Virus record (IMG/VR): IMGVR_UViG_3300047499_000113
Span: 1-64,000 of that record
Source: a virus
DNA: 64,000 bases
Reading direction: 5' to 3' (one strand)
In this document: positions 42,691 through 51,327 of the stretch, piece by piece
Layout: every line of letters begins with the position of its first letter
How positions within the stretch are numbered: the first letter of the stretch is position 1
Notes under the pieces: model-generated
What the model was told of the DNA's origin: nothing
Database searches by the model: none
Seen by the model: only the letters and a program-made list of their open reading frames with translations
Position numbers and translations under genes: made by a program

Positions 42691-45600
42691 CAGCTACCCG
42701 TTGCTGCTCGGTACGTGATGGTGAGGCTCCCCGGCGTGAGGTACTCGACCGACGAAGTCGAGATGTCCTTCGACCCAGTGTCCTTGTTGACGATGTAGGT
42801 CGCCGAGAACGTGTGGTTTCCCGGAACGTCAGGCGGCTGGATGCCATTGTTGAGCGAGATGACCACGTGATTGGCCGTCAAAGCGATTCTCGCCGCGGCG
42901 ATGGCAGACGGAGTGACGTATGTCGGGGCGAGCGTCGCATCGTCCGAGTAACCTTGGATGATGGCGCCCTGTGCGCCGATAATCCAAGCCTGTCCGACGG
43001 CGGAACCAACAGTTGCCAGTGACATCGCCGGCGTCATCTGCAGGTTGTCCATGAAGACGCCGTGGAAGATGGTCGCGGGACCGCCGCCGTCTGTCGTGTT
43101 GAACGGAAGAGCCTGCTGCAGAATGTAGACCGCATTGTTGAATTGAGACAGAGACGACAGGAAGATTCCGTCCGGAGGAATCGAATCACGCAGCCGCATG
43201 GCGCCCGTCGCCAAGGTAAGCTGCGTGAACGGCTGCACGATGAACTGCACGCCCGTGTCCGAGTCTTTGACCGTTTGGGTCATATCGGACTGATAGATCG
43301 TGCCGCCAACCGGCTTCGAGTCCGTGAGCACGGTGACTGCTGTACGGATGTTGCTATCGACCGATACCTGGTTAGCGTTGGGGTTGAGCTGCACGGTCAT
43401 CTCGGTCGACAGTGGATTTTCGACTGCCTGCTTGACCAAGACGTCGGCCGTCGCGTGCCGCATCGTCGCGTACTGCGACTGGAGCTGCTGCAGAACGTCG
43501 TTGATGACGTACGTAACGGCAAAGTTCTCGTCGTGTTCGTAGTCGACCGAGACCGTGGCTCCCGTAGGAATCGTGGAGCTGCTCGAACGCACGATTTGCA
43601 ACGGCGTGGTCTGCGTTCCAGGAATGATGAGATAATCGGCGTTCGGCGAACTCGGGCCGTTGTATTGGATGGTCCTGTCTTGCGAGTACACGTTCAAACT
43701 GAACGTGTTGACGCCGACCGAATCGAGCGGCTCGTTGATCTCTCCGATGAGAACGTGCAGCTCGTTGTTGACCGCGATGGATGCGCCAGAAGGAACCGAC
43801 CCGATTTGGTTGATCTCGATGTAGTCGGTCGCGATGGTGCTCTCTCCATCGATGAGAGGATCCTGCAGCTTGTACAGGGTGTACCCGTTGACCGAGTCGA
43901 GAGCGCCAGAAACCTGTCCGACGACTGACGTGACCCGCAAGATAGGCTGCAGAGTCGCCGTGAACTGGTTGTTGCTTCGGTACCGATAGTCGCCCTCGAT
44001 GAAGTCGTCGATGTTGGTGGTCGGCTGCGGAATGAGCGTCGAGAGCTGGATGGTGTTGTAGTTCAGGATGACGACGCCAGTCAGGTCGTATGCAGCGGTT
44101 GGCAGGATCGAGTGGTTGTAGAGCCCGAGGTCTTGCGACGGGTTGAAGAGCATCTGCTCTATCGGGTTGTTCTGCGAAAGCCGCGAGTCCTGCGCTTGGA
44201 AGATGAGATTGACGGCGTCGATGACGGTGAATTTGACGTTGTTCGCTTCCTGGAACTGGAAAGCGAAAGTCTCGGTCACCGTGCGCTCGTTGGTTCCCTT
44301 GACGTAGACATCGACTTTGCCGCCGATGTGCTTCATGCGCACTGGGTCCCAGTCGCGCTCCATGAACGGATCACCGGCCTGGATGACCGCCACTTGCAGG
44401 ACGCCGGGCGTCGCCAGAGCGGTCTTTTGGTAACCTCCGGGAGTGCCTGTGTCGAGCGACGACAAGGCATTCATCGACAGCTCGGCCACATCCAGGTTGC
44501 TGCCTTGGTCTTGGCCGAAGTTTGCTGACACCTCGTTGATCGTCTGCAGTCCGGTGGCTCCGGAGCTGACCGTGTCGAGAGATCCCGCCGGCACGTTCCC
44601 CGCGGAACCCGGCGTCTGTGCGATCATCTGAACGGTGATTTCGTACCGCTTGGTCTGCGGATTGTAGTACGCCTGCGCGTTGGCAGCCGAGAGCGTGACC
44701 TGTCCCTTGGTCACGAACGTCGGCGCCGCGGTATTCGTCGACGAGCTGACAATGGCTCCCTGGATGACGATGAGGTCCTTCGTCGGCAGAGCCGTCGTGT
44801 AGAAAGTCTGCGTCACCTGCGCCGGCAAAGGCCCGGGACGAGTCACACCGTAGTTCTGCGCGAGAGAATCGAACGCAGAGTTGATGATGGTCTGGACCGT
44901 CGCATCGTCGAAAACCGTGAGCGCCGTCTTGAGGTTCTGCTTGTACTGCGACTGCGCAACCGGGATGGAAATTCCAGTCAGGCCCGGGTCGTCGATGGCA
45001 AGAAGCGCCGGGAACGACTTGCTCCTCGAGACGAAGTCCGCCAGAAAGTAGGCTTTCTGGATTTCGTTCGAGAACGGCTCGATGTGAACCTCGCGGACGG
45101 TGCTGCCCGGGATGAGGCTCAGGGTCGGATTGGTCTTTTGGATCTCGCCGATGTAGTCCTGGGCGACCGAGCTTTGATCCCGGATGCGGATGCCGCGTAC
45201 TTGAGTATTGAGCGGCAGCGGCGCTCCCGTCAACTCCGCCGAGTAGCGACTCTCCTGAAGGACTCCTGTAGTCGTGTCGAAGTACACAGCCGTGATGACG
45301 TAATAGAGCGGCTGCGAGTTGTCGACCACCGAGAAGGTGTCGTTGTTCAGGATGCCGGATCCGAGGCTCGCCGTCCTGTCGTGGTTGAACAGGAAGTTGT
45401 TGACCTGCAGGAGCTTGGTGACCGTGACCTCGTACCTGTAGGCGTCAGCCGTGATTAGCGGGATGAAGTTCACCGCCTGCGTAGCGATGGTCTCCTGGGT
45501 CACGGGGTCTGTGGTCGTGGCCACGACCTTGAGCTGCGCCGTGTTGAAGTTGGCGACCGCCGGATTCGGGAAGTCGTAGCTGACGTCCGAGAGCGGGAGC

Positions 45601-46142
45601 AGAGTTGTGTCTGTACTGATGGCCGCGCTATATGGAATGAGGTCTTGGTTGAGCTTCAGGTACCCGGAGCCTGTCCCTTGGGAGCCCGTCGAGCAGTAGA
45701 CGTTGAAGCCGACAGGTGCGATGGGCGAAGAGTCGGACCAAACGATGTCGACGCTCGTCGCGTGCCTGTTCAGCGAGATTCCAGTCGGTGGCGACTGGAC
45801 GGTGAGCAGGTCGACATCCGTGACCACCGTCACAGTGATAGTCGAGGTTGGGCTCACGCTGCCATTGAGGTCGATGGCACGGAGCTGGATGGTATTGATC
45901 CCGAGGTTCAGCTGCAGGCCGGACGGAATGCTCGCCGGATTGGGGATCGTGAAATTCGGCAGCACGAGCTGCACGAGCGTTGGATCCGATACGAACCCCG
46001 CGCCGTTGACGTTGATCTGGACGTCGATCGTCGACGAATCGACCGAGCCCGAAAAGAACAACGCGAACAAGTTCGTGGTCATCACCAGGTTGATGGTGGT
46101 GCCAGAACCGTCAGGGAAGTTGATCAGGGGCGCGGTCGCCAT
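42690..46142 (-). CDS. Baseplate J/gp6-like wedge protein with N-terminal Ig/FN3 domains
   Basis: About 1,150 residues. ATG 46142 is preferred; an in-frame TTG 12 bases upstream is possible. Residues 1-220 are Ig/FN3-like sandwiches (FNVYCSTGSQGTGSGYLKL). The middle (about 500-620) carries the Baseplate_J pattern: GSAGNVPAGSLDTV, then NEVSANFGQDQGSN, LDTGTPGGYQKTAL, and a VLQVAVIQAGDPFMERD strand followed by GGKVDVYVKG. In contractile tails this protein links wedges around the hub and drives the sheath-contraction switch. At more than twice the length of P2 gpJ or Mu gp47, it has extra beta domains at both ends. It is preceded by the gp25-like gene and followed by the gpI-like gene, as in the W-J-I order of phage P2. 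Confidence 0.78.
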   Translation of the reverse strand: MATAPLINFPDGSGTTINLVMTTNLFALFFSGSVDSSTIDVQINVNGAGFVSDPTLVQLVLPNFTIPNPASIPSGLQLNLGINTIQLRAIDLNGSVSPTSTITVTVVTDVDLLTVQSPPTGISLNRHATSVDIVWSDSSPIAPVGFNVYCSTGSQGTGSGYLKLNQDLIPYSAAISTDTTLLPLSDVSYDFPNPAVANFNTAQLKVVATTTDPVTQETIATQAVNFIPLITADAYRYEVTVTKLLQVNNFLFNHDRTASLGSGILNNDTFSVVDNSQPLYYVITAVYFDTTTGVLQESRYSAELTGAPLPLNTQVRGIRIRDQSSVAQDYIGEIQKTNPTLSLIPGSTVREVHIEPFSNEIQKAYFLADFVSRSKSFPALLAIDDPGLTGISIPVAQSQYKQNLKTALTVFDDATVQTIINSAFDSLAQNYGVTRPGPLPAQVTQTFYTTALPTKDLIVIQGAIVSSSTNTAAPTFVTKGQVTLSAANAQAYYNPQTKRYEITVQMIAQTPGSAGNVPAGSLDTVSSGATGLQTINEVSANFGQDQGSNLDVAELSMNALSSLDTGTPGGYQKTALATPGVLQVAVIQAGDPFMERDWDPVRMKHIGGKVDVYVKGTNERTVTETFAFQFQEANNVKFTVIDAVNLIFQAQDSRLSQNNPIEQMLFNPSQDLGLYNHSILPTAAYDLTGVVILNYNTIQLSTLIPQPTTNIDDFIEGDYRYRSNNQFTATLQPILRVTSVVGQVSGALDSVNGYTLYKLQDPLIDGESTIATDYIEINQIGSVPSGASIAVNNELHVLIGEINEPLDSVGVNTFSLNVYSQDRTIQYNGPSSPNADYLIIPGTQTTPLQIVRSSSSTIPTGATVSVDYEHDENFAVTYVINDVLQQLQSQYATMRHATADVLVKQAVENPLSTEMTVQLNPNANQVSVDSNIRTAVTVLTDSKPVGGTIYQSDMTQTVKDSDTGVQFIVQPFTQLTLATGAMRLRDSIPPDGIFLSSLSQFNNAVYILQQALPFNTTDGGGPATIFHGVFMDNLQMTPAMSLATVGSAVGQAWIIGAQGAIIQGYSDDATLAPTYVTPSAIAAARIALTANHVVISLNNGIQPPDVPGNHTFSATYIVNKDTGSKDISTSSVEYLTPGSLTITYRAATGS

Positions 46143-46175
46143 GCCTACCCACAATACGGGGATAAGAACTGGATG

Positions 46176-47363
46176 CTAACCGCGCAGCAGAAAGCCCGGG
46201 TTGCCTGCGAAGAGGAGATTCTGCTGCGGATTTCCCTGGTTCAGGACGGTCAGGGGGTTCGGCAGGCCGATGATCCGTGTCAGCTGGACGGGGGTGCGAC
46301 TTCTCGACACCACCGAAGCGGACACGAGGAACGTCGTCGGGTCGTCTTGCGCCTGCTGCGCCGACACGTTCGTGAGCTGGAGGGGGTATTCGGCGTCGGA
46401 CACCTGCTGGAACGGGAAGTTGGCGTCCTGGCGCTGCTTGATGTTCTGGTACGTAGCGAAAGCTGACGTAACATCCGACGTGAGCAGGGCACTCACGTTG
46501 ACCAAGCCAGTCGTCCCCTTTCCGCCGACGCGGTTGATGAGGTTCGACCCGAGCCAAGGCCACTTCCAGTGGGATCCTATCTGAGTGAACAGGAACTTGT
46601 CGAATTCCTGCGCCAGTAGATCTGCGTTCTCGACCGTTTCGTATGTGCTGTTGACGATGTTGTAATCGAACTCGATGCGGATGCCGAAGCACCTGCGGCA
46701 TTGAGAGGCCGTCGTCTGGTAATTCGCTTGGACGATGGGCTGGTTACCGCGCAGGGGCTCGGACAGCTGAATGATGCGATCGGTCTCGAGGGGCGAGAGG
46801 GGATCCCTGGCTAGACCCCAGCTCGGGAAAAGCTTGTACCCCGACACGACACGCCCAGGAATGATTCCGAGCGCGCTGTAGGCCCCGAGCGTCCTTGCCG
46901 TCGTGATGAGGGAGCTGGTTTTGTCCGACCATCTCGGGTCGACGAACGTGAAAGCCCGGCCGTTGATTGGCGTCGGAGTGCTCACGATGACACGGTTGTT
47001 CTGAACCGCGGCCAGGAGACCGCCCGGGAGCTTTCCGTTCAAATCCGCGGCCAGGTCGTTAGCGCTGACCGAAACTCCCGGGTTGAGCTGGATGAAGAAC
47101 GGAGTCTCCTGTCCGAGCTGGAAGTAGAACATGTCGCTCTGGCCGGAGATGATGCGATACGGCGCCGGGTTGGAGAACGGAAGGCTCGCCGTCGAATAGA
47201 GACCAGTCTGCGGAACTTGGACCCCGTTGATATACAGGGTCACGAGCTGACTGAACGGCGGCCTCTGGAACCGAATAGTAGTCTGGAACGTCGGATCGAG
47301 CGTGACCGTCTCGAACAGCACTTGGTGAGGACAGGGCTTCTCGAGAGCGAAGTCGAAGCTCAT
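46176..47363 (-). CDS. Baseplate protein with gp25-like C-terminal domain
   Basis: A 395-aa protein. The N-terminal half has a phage strand module (VTLYINGVQV) and a hook-like unit (SANDLAADLNGKLPGG, then LGIIPG). The C-terminal half (about 240-375) has the layout of gp25/gpW-like wedge proteins: EFDKFLFTQIGSHWKW, then GSNLINRVGG, LTSDVTSAFATYQNIKQRQ and a QDDPTTFLVSASVVSRSRTPVQ segment. In T4 gp25 the conserved EPR-type core initiates sheath assembly; an EPR triad is not evident here, so the assignment is moderate. Overlap by one base with the upstream gene and position just before the J-like gene support it. Confidence 0.6.
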   Translation of the reverse strand: MSFDFALEKPCPHQVLFETVTLDPTFQTTIRFQRPPFSQLVTLYINGVQVPQTGLYSTASLPFSNPAPYRIISGQSDMFYFQLGQETPFFIQLNPGVSVSANDLAADLNGKLPGGLLAAVQNNRVIVSTPTPINGRAFTFVDPRWSDKTSSLITTARTLGAYSALGIIPGRVVSGYKLFPSWGLARDPLSPLETDRIIQLSEPLRGNQPIVQANYQTTASQCRRCFGIRIEFDYNIVNSTYETVENADLLAQEFDKFLFTQIGSHWKWPWLGSNLINRVGGKGTTGLVNVSALLTSDVTSAFATYQNIKQRQDANFPFQQVSDAEYPLQLTNVSAQQAQDDPTTFLVSASVVSRSRTPVQLTRIIGLPNPLTVLNQGNPQQNLLFAGNPGFLLRG

Positions 47364-48142
47364 TAGAACAACCTCTGGTTGTCGGCGTCAGCTTCCACGA
47401 TCGTGTTCGGAGCGGAAGTATCGCCTGGCCTGCCGATGTTGAATCCGAAAATGTCGGCCAGGTCCTCCAGGACGTTCATGGCTCCCGGGCGGTGGAACAG
47501 AGTTACCAGATTGGCGATCTGGCCCTGCACGTCGTTCGTCGTGCCCGGAGCGATCATTGCAGTGAGCAGGTCAATCTCTATCTGCAGCTGGTCCGAGTAA
47601 TCGAGGGCGCGCTTGATCTTGAACTCGATGTGCTCGCGCTTCCTCTTGATGGACTCGAGCTGCCACTTCTTGAACTGCTCCATCGGGTAACCGAGGTCTC
47701 GGTCGAACCTCTGGTTGCCTCGGTACTGCTTACCGTTGGAGAAAGAGTCGGAGAACCCGAGCTGCGCAATCCCTGATGCGTCATCGGTGTCGATGGGCGG
47801 ACCCGGCATGAGATACACAGGGTCGTCGGACGTACGCAGTAGAAAGTCGCGCTCCGGGAAACCACCCAACGCCCGGTACGCCTGCAGGAGCTTCGCGCCG
47901 TGACTCGTCGCGGGCGTCACCGTGAAAGACAACGGCGTGTTGTCGGAGTTGTACTGGGTACTGAAGAGTCCGACCGTGGCCTGCTCCCGTTGAAGCCACG
48001 CGATGCGCGCACCAATGTCCGGGGCTTGGATAAGTGCGTATTGTCGCAGCTCTTCCCACTGGCCAGTCGTAAAAGTCCCGTAGAAAGTTAAAAGCCATCG
48101 AGCTACTACCCCACCTGTCCCTTTCTTCTCTGGTGGATGCAT
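47363..48142 (-). CDS. Baseplate-region protein with start disturbed by HNH insertion
   Basis: About 259 residues if ATG 48142 is used; the frame stays open further up but there it is the reverse reading of HNH codons. ATG 48142 has GGAGG only 3 bases upstream and lies inside the HNH gene by 37 bases. A second candidate, ATG 48098, has GGTGGGG about 10 bases upstream and encodes MAFNFLRDFYDWP, but in another frame, and would need a -1 shift to join GQWEELRQYALIQ. Coding in the downstream frame is clear from there on: DIGARIAWLQREQ, FPERDFLLRTSDDP, then a basic helical segment (175-215) and a short C-terminal domain. Function unknown; its neighbours suggest a baseplate. Confidence 0.6.
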   Translation of the reverse strand: MHPPEKKGTGGVVARWLLTFYGTFTTGQWEELRQYALIQAPDIGARIAWLQREQATVGLFSTQYNSDNTPLSFTVTPATSHGAKLLQAYRALGGFPERDFLLRTSDDPVYLMPGPPIDTDDASGIAQLGFSDSFSNGKQYRGNQRFDRDLGYPMEQFKKWQLESIKRKREHIEFKIKRALDYSDQLQIEIDLLTAMIAPGTTNDVQGQIANLVTLFHRPGAMNVLEDLADIFGFNIGRPGDTSAPNTIVEADADNQRLF

Positions 48143-48798
48143 AAGCCTCCACCAAGATGTTTGCTGAAATTGCAGTTCCAGCAAAGCAGTTGGAATAAAG
48201 AGACGGTGACCGTCCCGTTTAAAATTTTCAAGTAAAGGTCTGTACTTCCACGTGGAAGACTAGTTTGAATGTTACCATCATTGGCAACATGATCTACTGT
48301 TAGCTTCAACAAATTAGGTTCTGAACAACAAGTGCATACTCCACCAAGAAGCTCAATGACTTCTTTTTTGAGTCGGGCCCGCCTGAGTCGACGATTTTGG
48401 TTTCGGATACTTTTGCTAAAGAAAGACCTGTTAATTAGGTCATCAGAGTCATTACAACTGCGACAGAGGATTCGATATCGGGCTTTATCTGCAGTACCAT
48501 TTAGAATAGCTCTTTTGATCTGATCGGGGTGGCGAGTCGCCCTCTCTACATGGCCATCATTATGTACATGATCGATGGTCAAGAATTCTAGCTCATACTC
48601 TCCACAATCAGTACATGACCCGCCCAAGAGAGCGAAGCATTCGGCTCTCATAGTAGCATTTAACTCACGGATTTGACGAGCTGAGCACGGAGCACAAACC
48701 CGTCGAGTTATGGCAGCTTTCCGACTATGCCTAAAAAACCCATTGGGGGGCTCTGGCGCCCCACAATATCGGCAAGTTTTTTGAGCTAATAAGGCCAT
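48106..48798 (-). CDS. HNH homing endonuclease with duplicated HNH unit
   Basis: A 230-aa protein. An N-terminal CRYC...CAPC zinc pair (9-38) is followed by two HNH units: unit 1 with GGSCTDC, LTIDHVHNDG, ILNGTADKARYRILCRSCND; unit 2 with GGVCTCC, LTVDHVANDG, ILNGTVTVSLFQLLCWNCN and FSKH. HNH enzymes of this type cut DNA and mobilise their own gene. Base composition differs: about 40% GC in a sampled 60-base line (48,241) against about 55% in the flank (47,641), pointing to recent transfer. GGAG sits 5 bases before ATG 48798. No intron borders are apparent, so it is probably free-standing, squeezed between two baseplate genes. Confidence 0.85.
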   Translation of the reverse strand: MALLAQKTCRYCGAPEPPNGFFRHSRKAAITRRVCAPCSARQIRELNATMRAECFALLGGSCTDCGEYELEFLTIDHVHNDGHVERATRHPDQIKRAILNGTADKARYRILCRSCNDSDDLINRSFFSKSIRNQNRRLRRARLKKEVIELLGGVCTCCSEPNLLKLTVDHVANDGNIQTSLPRGSTDLYLKILNGTVTVSLFQLLCWNCNFSKHLGGGLCIHQRRKGQVG

Positions 48799-48814
48799 CT
48801 CTACTCCACACTAC

Positions 48815-51151
48815 TCATAGCTGGCCAGCGCTCATGATGAAGGCGAGTGCCTGGAAGGCAGCGATGAATCCCTGGCCCGGACCTCCGAACGTCATCACCA
48901 ATCCTGAGTGAAGCCCGAACGGAGAAGTTCCGGGCTTGCTTCCCGAGGCAATGAGAGCTTGAGCCAAGTCGTCGGCCGAGCCGTTGACGTTACTATATCC
49001 CAGGATGGATAGATTTAGCGTGATGTCGAGCAGCTCCAGAAGTTGCAGGATCGTATTCAGAAGGTCCTCGATCTGCTGAATCTTCTGAATAATGGTTTGG
49101 ATGATGGCTTCGATCTCGGCGATGATGCTTTGAAGCGCCTTCATCAGAGCGAGCAAGAACTGCTCGAGGTCGTAGATGAATGGGATGAAGGCAGGGAACA
49201 TGTCCCCCAGCGTGACCGAGTACCACGACAGATACCCGACGCCAGCTGTGGCGCTCACACAAGTCGTCAGGAACTGGGCGAGTGCAGTGCGCTCTTCGGC
49301 GGAGACCGAGATGTCGCCCGAATTGCCAAAGGTGTAGCTTGTGCCTACAGGCAACGGGCCAGTGAGTGGTTTGCCAGACGCATAAGTCTGCTCCTGCGCC
49401 AGGTACGTCGCAATGGCTGCCTGGGACGTGGGGCTGTAGCCGTTGACGATGCCTGGGAATTTCCAGGAGACGGCCGGACCGGGACGGTTACTCGCCCCGG
49501 CCGGCGAAATCTTGGCCAGAACGGTTGTGGTCGCGTTTGGATTTGTTCCGCCCTGCACGCCAAGGATTTTGTCGATGGTGTGCGAGAGAGGCTGCTGCGA
49601 ACCGTCGTTGTTCTGGACTTTGGTGTTCCACTGCTTGGCCAGAACGTTCTGCAGCTGGACGTTCATGTTGGCAAGTGCCGAATTCGACAGACGCCGACAA
49701 GTTGACTGGAAGATGATGTTCCCGAAGATGGCTTGGGAGTCATTGACCGCCTTCTTGAGCGGTCCCATCTGGCCGGCGAGCTGGCCGATTGTGCCCCAGC
49801 CGGTCTTCTGCTGCTGCGTGAAAGGACTGTCGCCCGACTGCGCCGGCGGAAGCTCGAAGTTGAGCAGAACCGCTGCCTGGACTGCGTCGTTGATATTCGT
49901 GTACGGGTTGAAGTTCCCGGAGTCAGGCCAACCCGGAGGGACCATGCCTTTGACCACAGGACTTGGCAGTCCCATGATGACGCCATCGCCGTACCGGATG
50001 AATACCTTGTTGCCGGAGTCCTTGCGCAGAGTCGGGTCGTTAGCGACCGCCTGCACGGCCGACATGATCGCTTCTTGCTCGAGAAAGGCGTTGGACGGGT
50101 CGCCTGTGACGAGGGTGCTCGTGGCCAACCAAGCGCTCGGAGTTCCGAAGTACGCGCGGACTCTGTAGTAGTAGACCACGCCGGCGACGAGATTCGGGTC
50201 CTTGTCGACGTAGCGATATGTGCCAGTTGCGAACCCGGACGCCAGCTCTGCACCACTGACAACAACCTTCGTCGCGAAGTTGCGATAGACGTTGCCATTT
50301 TCTTCCCGCATGTCCACCATGCCGGTGGGCGTCGGGAAGTTGTACTTCTGCATCAGCGGGGTGAGCTGCGTATTGCTGATGCCGTTCTTCGGCTCCACCA
50401 TGACGTTTTCGCCGGTCGGAGTCGTGCTGCGCTCGACGACGAATTGTGGGAACCGGAAAGCGTTGACGAAACTCGTCAGGTGCGAGATGAAGCTCGGTTG
50501 GTTGACGCCGAGAGGAGCATTAGGCATTCTCCACTCGAGAACCAACTGCTTGGCGTAACTCTGCGGACCCGAGCCGATGCTCGAGAACAAATCGGCGAAC
50601 TGCTGCACAGCATCGCCGCTCTGGAAGACCGGCTTGACCGTCAGCTCCACCGGCGCAGGTAGCGCCATCAAGAAGTTCGGGTGCTTGAAGAAGTTCAGCA
50701 GCGCCAGGAGCTGCGTCATCAAGTCGCCTGGCGAGTCCTCCCCAATGTAGAGGATGAGCATCGCCACCGCGGACCCCGGCGGATACCTCGGCCGGAAGAT
50801 GTCCGACGAATCGTAGAACTTCGCGAAGACCTTCGACTGAAACGCTGGATACGAGCCACTAACCGACTGGAACACCGCCCCAATGTCTTGTGCTCCAAAG
50901 TTTGGATGCACGAGCAATATGGCGAAGCCTGTGGCTTGTAGCTGATTGATTATCGCTCGGACCGCGGCAAGCAGCAGAGCGATCAGGGCCAGAATCGGAT
51001 TGAGCAGGTCGAGAAGGAACGCCTTGATAAGGTCCAGCAGAGCCTCGAGGATGGCCTGCACAGTCTCCAGGATCTGCAGCGCCGCTTGAATAGGCGGGCG
51101 GAGCGGCGCAAACGGATCGAAGTGGATACTGAGTGTGGACCAGTCAGCCAT
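48815..51151 (-). CDS. Virion protein with hydrophobic helices at both ends
   Basis: A 778-aa protein. Residues 20-75 form very hydrophobic or amphipathic helices (ILETVQAILEALLDLIKAFL), as do residues 665-715 (LQSIIAEIEAIIQTIIQKIQ). The middle is alpha/beta with an FN3-like part near 320-360 (YYYRVRAYFGTPSAWLA). The ending (about 740-778) is Gly-rich and hydrophobic. No signal peptide or lysis motif is seen. The pattern would suit a tail component whose helices bundle around the tube or contact a membrane on infection; this is speculative. The ATG overlaps the stop of a 55-aa gene by one base (TAATG). Confidence 0.7.
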   Translation of the reverse strand: MADWSTLSIHFDPFAPLRPPIQAALQILETVQAILEALLDLIKAFLLDLLNPILALIALLLAAVRAIINQLQATGFAILLVHPNFGAQDIGAVFQSVSGSYPAFQSKVFAKFYDSSDIFRPRYPPGSAVAMLILYIGEDSPGDLMTQLLALLNFFKHPNFLMALPAPVELTVKPVFQSGDAVQQFADLFSSIGSGPQSYAKQLVLEWRMPNAPLGVNQPSFISHLTSFVNAFRFPQFVVERSTTPTGENVMVEPKNGISNTQLTPLMQKYNFPTPTGMVDMREENGNVYRNFATKVVVSGAELASGFATGTYRYVDKDPNLVAGVVYYYRVRAYFGTPSAWLATSTLVTGDPSNAFLEQEAIMSAVQAVANDPTLRKDSGNKVFIRYGDGVIMGLPSPVVKGMVPPGWPDSGNFNPYTNINDAVQAAVLLNFELPPAQSGDSPFTQQQKTGWGTIGQLAGQMGPLKKAVNDSQAIFGNIIFQSTCRRLSNSALANMNVQLQNVLAKQWNTKVQNNDGSQQPLSHTIDKILGVQGGTNPNATTTVLAKISPAGASNRPGPAVSWKFPGIVNGYSPTSQAAIATYLAQEQTYASGKPLTGPLPVGTSYTFGNSGDISVSAEERTALAQFLTTCVSATAGVGYLSWYSVTLGDMFPAFIPFIYDLEQFLLALMKALQSIIAEIEAIIQTIIQKIQQIEDLLNTILQLLELLDITLNLSILGYSNVNGSADDLAQALIASGSKPGTSPFGLHSGLVMTFGGPGQGFIAAFQALAFIMSAGQL

Positions 51152-51318
51152 TACTTCCTCAAGCTATCGCGAGCGCCGACCATGCGCTGCAACTCGGCCT
51201 TCTTCTCCTTGAGCATGTCATCGAGTCTGTCCTTAACCACCGTCAAAAGTTCTCGAACACCCTTGAACGAGACCTCTTGGTTGTGTTTCCACTCGGGCGG
51301 CTTGGGTGCTTCAGGCAT
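51151..51318 (-). CDS. 55-aa coiled-coil protein
   Basis: A small gene starting MPEAPKPPEWKHNQEV and ending DSLRK, with a charged helix (VKDRLDDMLKEKKAELQRM) likely to form a coiled coil. AGGAG lies 7 bases before ATG 51318, and the TAA overlaps the next ATG (TAATG), which strongly supports translation. It lies between the 1,789-aa and the 778-aa baseplate-region genes. It may be a small assembly factor or structural clamp; no family is recognised. Confidence 0.75.
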   Translation of the reverse strand: MPEAPKPPEWKHNQEVSFKGVRELLTVVKDRLDDMLKEKKAELQRMVGARDSLRK

Positions 51319-51327
51319 GACTGACTC

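Noticed and set aside
48106-48815. Group I intron or intein around the HNH gene
   Set aside because: The flanking genes end and start within 20-40 bases of the HNH gene, leaving no room for intron core structure, and no protein-splicing residues are seen.
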